The notes beneath the pieces are model-generated. The model was not told the origin of the DNA. It did no database searches and saw only the letters and a list, made by a program, of their open reading frames with translations. A stretch of DNA of 64,000 nucleotides from Metaphire vulgaris (lineage: Eukaryota; Annelida; Clitellata; Crassiclitellata; Megascolecidae), in contig CM030868.1 in NCBI GenBank assembly GCA_018105865.1, positions 9,674,245-9,738,244 on the forward strand, written 5' to 3'. The translations under genes and the position numbers were made by a program. This document shows positions 43,804-57,400 of the stretch, in pieces. Position 1 is the stretch's first letter. Each line of letters opens with the position of its first letter.

Positions 43804-46800
43804 AAATGAGTCATCACAATAGATAAAATTTATTTCAATTAGTGTTCTATTCAAAGAGAACAAGATATATTAATGAATGCAAAACTTAACCTGCTCCAAA
43901 TGTTGGTGTGCATTCTGATGCATCAATAATTCCAATGATTCCAAGTTCAGTGTTGGATAAATAATAAATATGGCCACCAGAATTTAAGCTGAAAAATTCC
44001 AGTTAATGGCATTTTATAAAATGTTAATGCCTGATATTCCTCTTGACTTCCTATCTACTAGGGTGTCAATGGGTATCCGGGAATCCAGGTACCTGTTGCA
44101 GTCCTATTACAGAGACAGTAAAATTGGGTATCTGTTCAGTGGAAATATGAACCCTATGTCAAACTCCCCATCCTGTCACTGCATCATCTATCCATAGAAA
44201 ATAAATAGAAACATTAGTTGCAGGGGCTGGAGGGGAGTGTGACACCATTATGTCACAATCACTCACCCTCTGTCCCTGATAGAAGCATTAGTTGTAGGGG
44301 CTGGAGGGGAGTCTGGCCTTGTTTTCCCCATTAGCTCTTTTACAGACATCAAGGTGCATTGTTGAAAAATATATATGTCTTTTGATTGACATATGACACT
44401 TTGGTATAATTATTCTCATGTAAACCAGACATAAGAAAAATGCTCTTCACATATTTTGTTTGGTTGAATTTCTGGCAGTATTGCACCCCAAATCTTATGC
44501 ATTGTACCTACATATGTGAGGTTGCGGTTCAGCAGTTTTTCAGCTGGGGTAAACTGATGAAATAAAGGTGAAAAACAAGGTGAAGTGATCAGACAGATAC
44601 GTGTCAACTGGAACACAGAGCCAAAATAGCATAGCCAAAATAGTAGCTTCATACTTAGGATGGGTGGTTCATGCAAACGCATCAGAAATCTGGACCATAA
44701 ATAAAAGAGACCAAGAACGACTTACTGGCCTTTGAAATAAAATGCTATAGGAGAATTTTAAACATCAGATGACAGCAGAAAATAAAGAACACAATGACAT
44801 GAGAAAGAATTAAGAACAAAACAAACATTATGCAAATGCTGATACGGAGAAAAATGAACTTCTTCGGGCATGTGTGCAGGCCGGAAGACAACAGACTGGT
44901 GAAGAAGATCATGCTGGGAGCAATGGATGGATAAAATTGAAGAGGCAGACCGAGAAGAGACGGTTGGATGATACCATGGATTGGGGGAATGTGGAGCTGT
45001 ACACACTAACCAGAGCAACACAGGACCGAGAAAGATAGAGGCAAATTGTGAATCAGGCTGTTGACACCTAAAGGTACAGCACCCATGAAGCTGGATGATG
45101 ATGATGATAATGATGATGATGATGATGATGATGATGATGTTGAGTGGCTCATGCAAACAATTTCATTTTCTACAACTACAAGGAAATAACCTAAAAATTT
45201 CTCCCATTTCAATGAGCATAAACTGATTTACAAAGTCCTGAAAGGTAAACATAGATTCAATTGTGCCAATTTTATTCAACGGATTGTAACATCTGGGTCC
45301 ATTTGGACTCAAAGGTGGGTCAAAGAGGGTTAAATATCAGTGCACCTCTATTAACAACCATATAATAATAATAATGATATTAGTAATAATGGTAATTAAC
45401 TAGAGACAATTTATAGGACACTACAGTTCATCATATTTATGCCAACAGTAATGTAAAATCAGATTATTAATAATGCAAATGAAATTCTCCTGAAATTAAG
45501 TAATGCTATAATTCTTATATATTTTCACCTTTTAATATCTGTTAATATTTATAAATCAAAACTAAAATAATTAAAAAATAAAAATTCCTAAAAGTCTTAG
45601 TCATGATAAATTGTGAAAAAGCCTGAATATAAAACTCTACTTACCACTGTCCGCCAATGGATATGAGAGTTGCCATGCTCTCCACTTGTTCAAATGCCAC
45701 ATTTTCAACAACTTCGTAAGCCTTTATCAACTCCTTTACAGTACAACTACAGTAAGTACCACACACAAGAGCACTAAAATGTGAATAAAGCTGGAACTTT
45801 GTATGCAGATAGTGCATTTCAGCAAAGGTCTTGTGACAATCATTGTTGCTAGTCAGGAAAACATTTAGTTAGAACTTATAAATTGTGCAGTTTTCCAGGT
45901 TTTCAGCGCCCATCAAGTAAATAAGGTCAGAACAACATTTTCCCCAAATGAACAACCCTTGATGCAAATAAAATTGAGCTACTTTGTCAAAGATACCTGC
46001 CCCTACTGTGGTGAAATAAATGTTGACAAATAATGTTATTCACATAATTTCAAAAAGAATCATTATATTTCAATTGTGAGACATGCTCAAGGTAGTGTTC
46101 AATGAAAGAAATGGAACTCTGATAAATTTTACCATGTACAAAAATGAAGCAAACATTCGCAAGATATACAAAATGTATAAACTCAAATAGAGCAATGACT
46201 GATTTCTAGAAACAGTATTCAATTACAATAAAAAACCCGATTGAAAGTAATAAAGTTGCTATTATATATATCTGCCTGAAAACATAAAAACCAAGATACT
46301 GTACTTTATTACTGTTCAATCAATTTGTAAACCACTTACCATTGAGAATGATCAAAAATTTTCAGCATGGCACAAGAAAATATTGACTCCAAAAGAATTT
46401 TTGTGGATGTACCACACTTCATACGAGTTGAGCCAGTAATAGGTTCTTCCTTTGAAAACAATGGTCGGAAAGAAATAAACAATGCAATAATTAATATCTG
46501 CATATTCAAAGATGGCAATGAAGGTGATCTGTAATTCTGATTAGCTTACTTTCTAATGTCTTCATAAGGGCATCAACACCTGCTTCGTATTTGTCTAAGA
46601 ATAAATTCATGAGATGTATACATACCGGCATGCCCTAAGAACCAGTTAGTTACTAAATGTCAGCTAAAACAAACTATTGTTCAACTAAGTTCATAGTAAA
46701 AGATCAACATTATCATTTAATGGACTTGGTCTCTAGAGCAGAACCATCTTCTAATTATTATGCTTTGAACATATACAGTCTACCCCCATTATTTCGCCCC

Positions 46801-48268
46801 TTGTTTTTCTCGCCAAACTCGCCTCTCAGCAATGAAAGACCACCCAGAACAGATTTCCTCCATGTTATTTTCCTCTGTATGTCGTCCCCGTTTGTTGCCT
46901 TTGCTGTGCCTGAAATGAGACAAATGTGTTTCCACCCATGCAATCTACCCTCGCTATGATGAACGTTGCCCTATTTCCACTGCTTACTCATAAACACGTG
47001 AGCTAGATGTACTTGATTGATTTTCCCTCATAATGTCACCATCCCTCGCCAAAATAGAACACGAGATGGATATAGGCGGGATAATGGGGTAAGACTGTAC
47101 AAAGTTCAAGCATAAATATAAATACATAGGCCTCAAGTAGCACAAATATGAATACTTGAGTCTGTGTGCCAGTAGTTTGAGTACCCATATTGTGTCATAA
47201 AAGCAATAATTTGGCAAGAGCGAGAATTTTGCAATTTTGGCTATAACTCTGTCAAATTTTGACCAACCTTGATAAAACTCAGTAGGAATGTAGCTGAAAG
47301 AACCCCCAACACACTTATGTTCAGGTAGTTTGCAACATGTTTTATTTGTAGCAACTGCATATCACAATACAAAGTACATTGTAATTATTCGTTTACATGG
47401 TATAAGTTGGCAGCAGTGACCATAGTATCAATGGCAAATGTGCATTGACGGAAAAAGCATAGTGAGAGCAGACGTCGTTCACCTCGATATCTGGTTCAAT
47501 GAAGGTGAGACTGATGCATCCCAGTTTGGATAAAACAATAAAAGCCATTGCTGACTTCCTGAATGTTGGACATGTGCAAAGTAGTCTCTCATCTGTAAAG
47601 TCACGTTACTTGACTGCAATCGAAGTGCAAATTAGGACATTTGCAGGTTAACTGTGAAGAATTCTGTCTGGCACATGATGTGCATGATGATCTGCATTTG
47701 AAGTGCCTGAAGATGCATTGTGCACAGGACTTGACTGCAGTCAATTGCCTAGCTTGTTTGATGTGACCAAAGCATTTGTTGCACAACTTCTCAACAGCAA
47801 AAGCTGACTTTATCTTCTTCACTGAAGAGGATCAGGTATTCATGTGACTTGCTGCTGCAGAGAATGCTTCCTGCCATCTGCTCACTATGGAATTTACAAA
47901 TAATTACGATGCACTCTGTTTTGTGACATGCAATTGCTACAAATAAAATATGTTGCAAACAACTTGAACATAGGTGCATTGGGACTTCTATCAGCTACAT
48001 TCCTATCAAGTTTTATCAAGATAGGTCAACATTTGACAAAGTTACAGCCAAAAGTGGTTCTCACACAGGGCAGTCCCTACTGAACCACTTTAAACCTTGT
48101 TATATTATTATATTATAAATAAAAAGGGCTTGGGATTTAGTGATCACATTGTGTGTGTGTATGTGTGTGTGTGTGTGTGTATAATTCAGCTAATTCAGCT
48201 GTGTAAACATTACTGACAAAATAATGTAGTTTTTAAAATTCACACCGAATATGTATGAATGTATGTTT

Positions 48269-48306
<38 letters not shown>

Positions 48307-51300
48307 CTGTATTATCTTGCATATAAGATGCACTTTTTCCCTTAAAAAATTGGTACAAGGTGTGAGTGCATATTATACATAGGAATAAATTTTATTTACA
48401 TAGCATACATAATTTTAATTTAGCCGTATTTTTACGCATATAACACGTGCGTTATACAGGTTTTTACCTATGGGTTTGGTGCTGGAGAAAAACGTTGTTT
48501 GCACATCAATTTTAAAAAGAATTTGCCAGAAAATTGTGATTGTCTAGGTTACTCAATAAGCATTCTGTCATTGATAGCTGAAAAATGATGTAGGTTTATT
48601 GTTTTATGGCTTAATTATGGCCGCCGGTGGATGGAACTGTCTACTCTTCCAATTTTAAGCAGAATTTGAAAGACAATTGTGATTATCCAGGTTAATTAAT
48701 AGTGATTCTCAAAGGAAATTTTGGGTGCATATTATACATAGGTATTAACATTTTTACATTATGATAACTCTAGAAACTTAGGGTACATATTATACATAGG
48801 TGCGTATTATATCCGGGATAACACGGTATATATAAACATATATGTTGAAACCTTCAAATTTATTACTCTGGAGGAAAATTAATTAAAGAGCAAATATATT
48901 GCTGAAATTCAACACTCATTTCTCAACACAGCAAATGCATTAAGTGGAAATATGCAACATGTAACTAAAAATGGTCGCAGAAATTAGAACTTCACAATCA
49001 ATCTACTTTATCATTCATTCTGGCCATAGGCTGTGGCTCTTTGTAACATCAGAGCAAGTACTTCAAAAAAATTTTTTCTTCCCAATTTTAATAGAATTTT
49101 CGAATCTGAAACTGACTAGCCACAGAATATGTATACTTAGTGGTTTGCAAGTCAATAACGATTATCAGAAAAGGGCAAAGAGATAAACACAAATGTCACA
49201 TACACAATTGCATTTGGAGTCAATTTGCAGCATAGGTGTAACAAATAGTTATTCAGACAATCTGTGAAAACATGCCATTAATGTACCAGACACTTGACAT
49301 GGGTTCATTACGTGATGGTCAATGGTCATGTATATAGCTTTACTCAAAACATAAGCCAAATCCAAGTATAGAAAAAATATGCACTTTACTCAAATAAAAG
49401 TACAAGTACTACTAGGTTAGAGTAATACCGGTAATTATTCATTCTTAAAGATTATAATTAAACAAAATTGCAATTGCACACCTTGACATGAAAAGTACCT
49501 TCAATTGAATAAGTAATCAGTTGAGTAGAGCTAATTGCATAATTCTGTGCTTACCCCAATTATGGGATTTATTATAAAAGCATTTCCTTGCTTTTCAGCA
49601 TTTGACATCAATTTGAGAACTAAAGAAAACATAACATTACCATGCTGGCACAATGCTTTGTGGCTAAATTTATTATTATATTGCATAAAAGCATCCTGTC
49701 TTAACTCTCAAACTGCTAACTTATATCACAACATCTTCTTGTAAGTGGGGTGGTTACTACCTCTGTCAATTTCAGTCCAGCCTCTGAAAGTTGAACATGG
49801 TTATATACCATTTGATTCTGCATTCAAAGCTCTGCAAAACTGTTAGCACGTGTTGATTTTGATCACATAGCATAGGTTATTAACTATCAAACATAACCAC
49901 CACAAAGAAATAACCACAACACAGAAATTAAAAATTTTTCTGATGCTCACATTTCAGGCACATTGAATGCTAAAATTATATAGTTATTTGGCAGTGGCGG
50001 ATCCAGGATTTTGGACCAGGGGGGCCCGAGGGGGTCAAAATTCAGAAATTCAGGCCAAAGCCACCAATACTTAATGACATTACGGTAGGCCTAGTTCTTA
50101 TACCTTACATGAAATAATTGAAATCACTATGAACTCTGGAATTTGTGAAAGTAGAACTCTATTAACATTTTCAATGATTTAATTTTAAGTAAATGTATAC
50201 TTTTTAAACAATTATATACAAAACATTGAATAATACAGCAATTATTTATGGGTATTGGCACTGCTTAATTGTGCATATAAGCCAACTACACTAGGCCCTA
50301 ACTGGAACTTTATGTCTATTCTTCATTTTAGCAAAAATGTCAACTGCGCTATTGAAATCTAAATTTTCAGAAAATTCCTTTTCAACGTTTAGCAATGAAA
50401 AGTCCGACTGTTGGATTTCAACCATAGTTGAGCATGTCCAGCTTCTTATTTGCTTTAGTGTGCTCAGTGCTCACATTACATCAATTTCTAGCCACCTTGA
50501 CATTGGGGGGAGTTTGAAAAGTTTGGGGGAGGTTTGTCTCCCAAAAAAACCTTGACAAGCAAAAAAAGGTAATGCGCCGTTTTTTTATTTTTTCCTCCGC
50601 GATGTGGTGACAAGCAAAAAAGTCATCACAGCCTTCTTCTTTATATTTCTCTTATCCTTCTCAAATCAAATGCTCTGACAAGCATCCTTATATTTTTCCC
50701 CTCTCCAAAAAAAATTACCCCCCTTCATCAAACTTTTTTTGGGGAAATTTCCATTCCCCAATGCAACATATGGAATTTTTTTTTTGGGGGGGGAATTTTT
50801 CAACTTTGGGGGAAATTCCCCCCAGAGAAGGCCTAGAATAAACACTGAGTGTGCTAAATCTCCATTCAGCAGATGCACTGCTGATAGGCAAATCATTTAA
50901 GTTCGCTAAGTTTGGAGAAATCCCTCTCGTTTCACAAATTCCAATAAAATATGAAACATCACCGATTTTATGAACTTTTGAAATGACGGCATCTTTCGGC
51001 ATCTGCTTGTACAATTGACAAAACGATTTAGACTCGGATAGCAAATCCGCTTTCTGTTTGCGTCTGATTCATACATATCTGCCAACTCGGATAACGCTTC
51101 TTCACATTCATTAAAAGATTTCTGAACAAAATATTTCGAGTTTAAAACTTTAAATTACTGCAAAACCCGATGTGAAGTCTTTGAAACATTCTTCTAGTTG
51201 ATCTGAAAAGACAATTTTTAAGGAGAGGGGTGGAGGGACAATGAAGTCCAACTGCATTAATGACTTTATTGAATATTGACAGCTTAATCTATTGCTGGTA

Positions 51301-54300
51301 CAAAGTGTCTGCTGTCAGAGGGAGAGGGAGAGAGATGGAGAGAGACAATTTGCAGGGAAAGGAGAGGAGAGGGAGACAATGACTTGGAACCACAATACAG
51401 GTGATATTAACAATTTATTGCTGGATACTAGCTCAGTTAAACAAAGCTAGGTGTCACTGCAGCCAGACTCTGCCTATAATTAATGACAGTCTAACAGTGG
51501 AATCTATATTTAATATGATACCAGGGTGATTACATTCTCCCATTTGTTACAGTAAATGCAAGTTCAGGAACTTCTACCAGTGAACATCTTGACATTTGCA
51601 ACATTCACAGTTCTGTCAGCAATAATTAAGCTTACTGGTGGTCAAGTAAAACGTTGCCAAGTGTGAGGATTTAAGGGTGTGCATTATATTAATGAAATTG
51701 ATTTTATCTTTTGATCTGCACTCCAGAAAGCGGTGTGCATTATACTCATGTGCACACTATACTTGAGATTTTATGGTAATAATATCAGAGAGTACTTCTG
51801 AGTATAGTCAGCACATATAAAAATTAAAAGCTGTCAGAGCTGTTATTTTTTTATTACTGTCATCGTAACCAGTACTAGTTTTATTTTCTTCTTCAGGTGC
51901 CTTGCTCTTTTGCATTGGAGGCCATGGACTTGCACTTTTCTCGACCTCTGGTGATCCTCAGAAGCTCAGTGTTGTTCTTTACTTCCAAGCCTTCTCTCAG
52001 TTTGTCTACACATTTATATCTCTGTCTTCCTTTCGATCTTTTTCCTTCCACCATGCCAGTCACTGCCAAGTTCTCCAGAACCTCTTTTCTCATCATGTGC
52101 CCAAAGAATTTAATCTGTCTTTCTTTAATTTTCCATTTTAAGATTATTAATAATATAATTAATTTCATAGGAAGTGGTAGGGAATAGTGTGGAAGATTGG
52201 CAGTTAGGATTATCAATTAAAATATGAGCAATACCGACTTCTGAGTTAAGTTTGACAACTGGAAATTTAGAGATTAGATTTGAGCCAACATTACCAATGT
52301 AGTCACTAAAATAATTAGCTGTGGAAGTTGTATATTCAATGCATTGTATGTTAATGCCAAATTACTTTTTTGGACATACCTGTTTATTTGCATTAGGTTT
52401 AGGGATATTGATTATAGTCAAGAAAAATATTCAATAACAGAAAATTCAGGGGTGCAGTATCCACCCCGAGGGTACATTTGGTGAACTAGATTTAACTTAT
52501 TAACCCCTTTAGCAAAAAGATCACAGGATATGCCAAAATGTGAGTAAATGGACCCCCTATGCATATACACTAATCATTGTTCTCATGCATTCTCAAATTT
52601 TTGAAAAAGTTGCTTATCATTAAATGTAAGAAACAATTAAATGTCAGAATAAATCAAGAAATATTTAAAATTCATGAGACTTGCAACAGATAAACTGTAC
52701 CTTGTAGAAAGGTTTTATCCCAGTTTTCAATAGAAACATCTCTGAAAATATCAATGAGGATGACAACATGAAAAACAGTTCAATTCACATCTTCAATTCA
52801 AAACAACTCCAAAAATCATTCAGCTCCTGAATTACATTCAGCAAGAATAAGTGACATAAAAATCCAGATAACTAATTAATTAACCTCACAGCTAGGGTTG
52901 CCAGATCTCCCGTATTTTTACGGAAGCTCCCGTATTTCAGCCTCAGTCTCCCACCTAATAATACTAATACTATATATAACTTGTTTGTAATATTGTTTCA
53001 CTACATGCAGATGATGCAGTGCATTGAACAGTGTTGTTTATTGCTTTTTCCTAGTCTATACTCTATTACGTCTATAGTACTGTAGTGTAGAATAGCTCTA
53101 GCCATAATAATTCACAATGAACTGGACCATGGAGTGGGCGCATTGATCGTGGAAACAATCTCCCGTATTTCGACTTTGGACATCTGGCAACCATACTCAC
53201 AGCCAACAATACAACAACAAATGAACTGCATGATTTTCTTAAACTTTTCATTCAATCAAAGATTGCTCTCACCTTGCGCATTCAATTGGGTTGAAACCCA
53301 CAAGAATTGGAATGAATCTGTCAAGATTCTTTAGGCAGTAGTCTAGTTGGCCGGCTACATATGGAGCTGACAGACCACAAGTTATTCCAAAGTATAAAAC
53401 TCTACGATGATTTTTGGTCAGCTGCATTTAACAGTCATAAATATATGTGTAGCAAATAATATCATTGTCGTCATCATTATCCATATATATTCCATAAATC
53501 CATAATAAATGACAAATGGCTCACACACATCATGAATTCTAAAATTCCCTGAGGATAAACTTTGCAACAACTAGTTCAGAAAAGTTTTTACTTGAACCTT
53601 AGTTACGATTTATAGAATATAAGCTATATATTATAACTTTGTTGCTGTCTATAAAAATTATAAGAAAATCATCAACAATAATTGTGCTATTAGATTTTAC
53701 CTTTTCTAAGTCCATTATACCACTAATAGGATCATCTTCTGTCAATTCCTTAGACATTAGCAAAGCCCTACAGGCAAAAAAAGAATAAGACCATTAGAAT
53801 AACAAAGACTGTCATCTGTCACACTTTATGTTGCAAGATGCAATACGTCCTCAGTACACAAGCACGATAACTATAACTGCAGAGTGTAGAGAGTGCAGAC
53901 AGTGACAATTGACCTAAAATTAGAAGAAAACATTGAAAGCACGTGGAAACAAGATAAGAACAATTATTTCCACAAAAATTCTGATCAAGCCAGAAAGATG
54001 ATTTGAGATATGGACATAGAAAGCGTGCTGAAATTCAGTTGTTGATGGATTGAAGGCAAGTTCATCATTGCAAATCTACAATTGATTTTTAAGCAGATAA
54101 GTTGATAAGTCAGTGATGAAGAAGAGGCTTAATCAATGAAATGCTAACACCCTCACTTTTCAACAAAATGCCCTATATTTTGCTTAGAAATTCCAGAGAT
54201 CTGTTTCCTGCAAGTATAATCTCCAGGTGGCATTTCAATTGCACAAATTCTTAGTCTAAATATTCTGCCTCAAAGAAAGGGAAGAAGTTCAATTTGGATA

Positions 54301-54334
54301 TTGGATATATAACATTATACATAAGAGATGCCTT

Positions 54335-54412
<78 letters not shown>

Positions 54413-57400
54413 GAGTCAATTCTCTCAGATAGAATGATAGAATAATTGCAGACTCACTCGTCTTCACCAGCGATCAGATAGTGAAATATTGGTTGTCTGC
54501 CAACGAGCAAAAGTCTCCTGTTAAATGTCCTCTAAAAACAAAACATATCCAGTAAAATCTATATGCTATTTTGAAACAAACACACAGCTGATAATTATAA
54601 ACATCTTTAACGCTTGAAAGGACACTGAATTGAAAAGCTTGAAAAAGCTTTTAAACTTTTTGTGCAATAGAAGCTGTTAGATACCTAACTTCTATTCCTT
54701 TAACCAAAAGCAGAGTGGTGGATTTTTGCATTTTGAGTTCTATTGTGCATAAGAATGGAATAAGTGACAATGAGATAAACAAGAAGAATAATGATGGGCA
54801 AAGATGCAATGAAATGATTAGGTGTAAAATGATGAAAGATGGAGATATTAACAAAAGGAGAATTAGAGAATCAAAGGTCTTTCCAATAGCCCTATATTCA
54901 GCAAAAGCTAAACTGTGAGAAAAGAGAACAGAAGAATAGATGCAATTGAACAATGGTTCTGGAAGAAAATGTTAAAAATACTATGGACACCTAAAATAAC
55001 AAACAAATCAGTAATAGAAGAAATCAAACCAGAGATCTCACTAGAAGCCAGAATTATGGGGGCAAAGATTGAGGCACTTTGGACATATTATGAGGACCAG
55101 AGACACTCTGGAAAAAGGGATTATGCCAGAAAAAGTGGAAGGATCTAGAAGAAGAGGAAGATAATGAGATGGCTGGATGGAATTTAAGAAGTAACTCACA
55201 TGAAAATGAAGAAATTAAATTCAAAATTTTGTGAAGAACAGAGAAGACTGGAAACACCTATCCATGGTATCATCATGAGCTGACCTTGCACCTCCTGGAG
55301 TAGTCTAGTTGTCTGTATGGGTCCACAGACATCTGTGTGTATTAGGTCAAGTTTTTCTGTAGTTCTTCATTCTGACTTTCTTGGAAGAGATTTCTTTGTC
55401 ATCTTTGTCTTTATACAGCTTTCGCATCTTTCGACTACTTGACAATTTTCCACATGAAAATTAACAGCTAGGTCCTCTGTTTCTAGTCGTCTTATGGCAT
55501 TTGAGTCTCTATGCCCAAGTCGTCAATGCCACACATGGATGCATTCTTTATGTTGATCATCTGTAATCCTTAAAGCTTGCTGTATTTCTGTTCTCAAAAC
55601 ATAAAGTCCATTGAGATCTGCTGCAGTTATGACTGTTTTACCTCCATAAGTTATCTTGCATTGTCTGTCTGTCTGTAAAATGTACTTCAAAACCTTTTAC
55701 ATATTAAAGAAATTGAAATCAGAAACAATGCAGAACCAAAAGATACAGAATCTTATAAGGAAGAAATTCAGACATTGAATGAAGATAATCATTCAACAGG
55801 CATTGAACTGGAAATACAGAACACAGCAGAAATAGAAAGATCTGATGGAATTATTCCAAAAAGACAACACGAACATATTCCATTAAGACGTTCAGAACGA
55901 ATCAATAAAGGGAAAGCTCCAGAAAGATTGATTGAAACTGCATATAAGGTAATAACTAGGGCTGGTAACGATTAAAATTTTCTTGTTTGATTAATCAGAA
56001 TTTTTTAAAAATCGATTAATCGATTAATTTCGATTAAAATAATTACATATAGCTTTTTGCTTATCTCCTTGTATTGTCTACTTTGCCATCTGCAGTTAGC
56101 TTAAAAACAAAACAAAAGTGCTTGGTCATCTCTCCCTGTAGGGCCTAAATGCTTAACTGCAGCATTGCTTTCATTACTCGCCATTGTTGTCTGAACGAAA
56201 TAGAAATATAGCCTAGTAAGCTAAGTAGGTATTCAAGTAAATACGTTACAAAAATATTAAAATTTAATTGAAAAATTAATCGATTAAAGAAAATTTAATC
56301 AATTAAAAATTTTAACGATTAATTAATCACTAATATCCGCAGCTATAGTAATAACTAATCAAGTGGAACTAAAGAATGTTAAAGAAGCATTATCGAGTGA
56401 AAATTCTGAGGAATGGATTAAAGCAATGGATAAAGAAATGGAGTCACTACGGAATAATCAGACTTGGACTCTATCTACATTACCTCAAAGAAAGACAGCA
56501 ATTGAAAGTAAATGGAATATGTAGCTCTAGCAGAAGCAGTTCAAGAAGCACCCTGGATTAAAAGACTGCTACAGGACTTTAATCAGGATGTTTTGAAACC
56601 CATAATTATTTTTTAAGACAATTTAAACTGTATCAGGTGGTTGGAAAATGAAAAATTAAGTTCACGATCCAAACACATTGATGTTAAATACCATTTTATT
56701 AGAGAACTGTTTCATTCTGGAGATATTAATGTTAAATACTGTTCTAGTGAAGAAATGACTGCTGAATGCTCTTACTAAACCTTTAGAGGCAGTTAAACTT
56801 AGTAAATTTGTTAAGAACATTGGTATTCATTGAACTTGCTGAACACTAAGGGGTTTTTATATCATTGAGGGGGTGTGTAGGGATACAACGATATTGTGTT
56901 TACTAACTTACTTACTTAAGTGCTTCCTCCGGTTTAACCTGTTCGGTTAAAGTGACTGTTCAAGGGTTTAATGTGTCAATTAAATATTGTTAAACTATGT
57001 ACTACATTGCATACTCTTTTAAAGTCTTATAATTCAGTGGCCATGTAACATCATGCCAACTTGATTTTTATCATTGGTCAGCATTAGGTCAGGCATTATA
57101 ACCAAAACCTGTGTAAAAAATGATCTGATCTCTAGTTTCCATGGTAAGCAGCAACACAGGTGGCTAACACCACTGATCTAGAGTTGTTCAACAGTCTTTT
57201 CACTAGACAAACATTTTGCCTTTGCAGCTTCATGCTCAACTTATTTATCTACAGCCCAACACTGCTTAAACATGTGATGTTCTCTTAGGAACTGGTCTCA
57301 AAACACCACATTGGAATTAAACATAAATTGACATTTAGTAGAATTACTTACTGCAGTGATAAAAGCCAATCGACCAGATGTTCCACATCCGCTCAGGACA

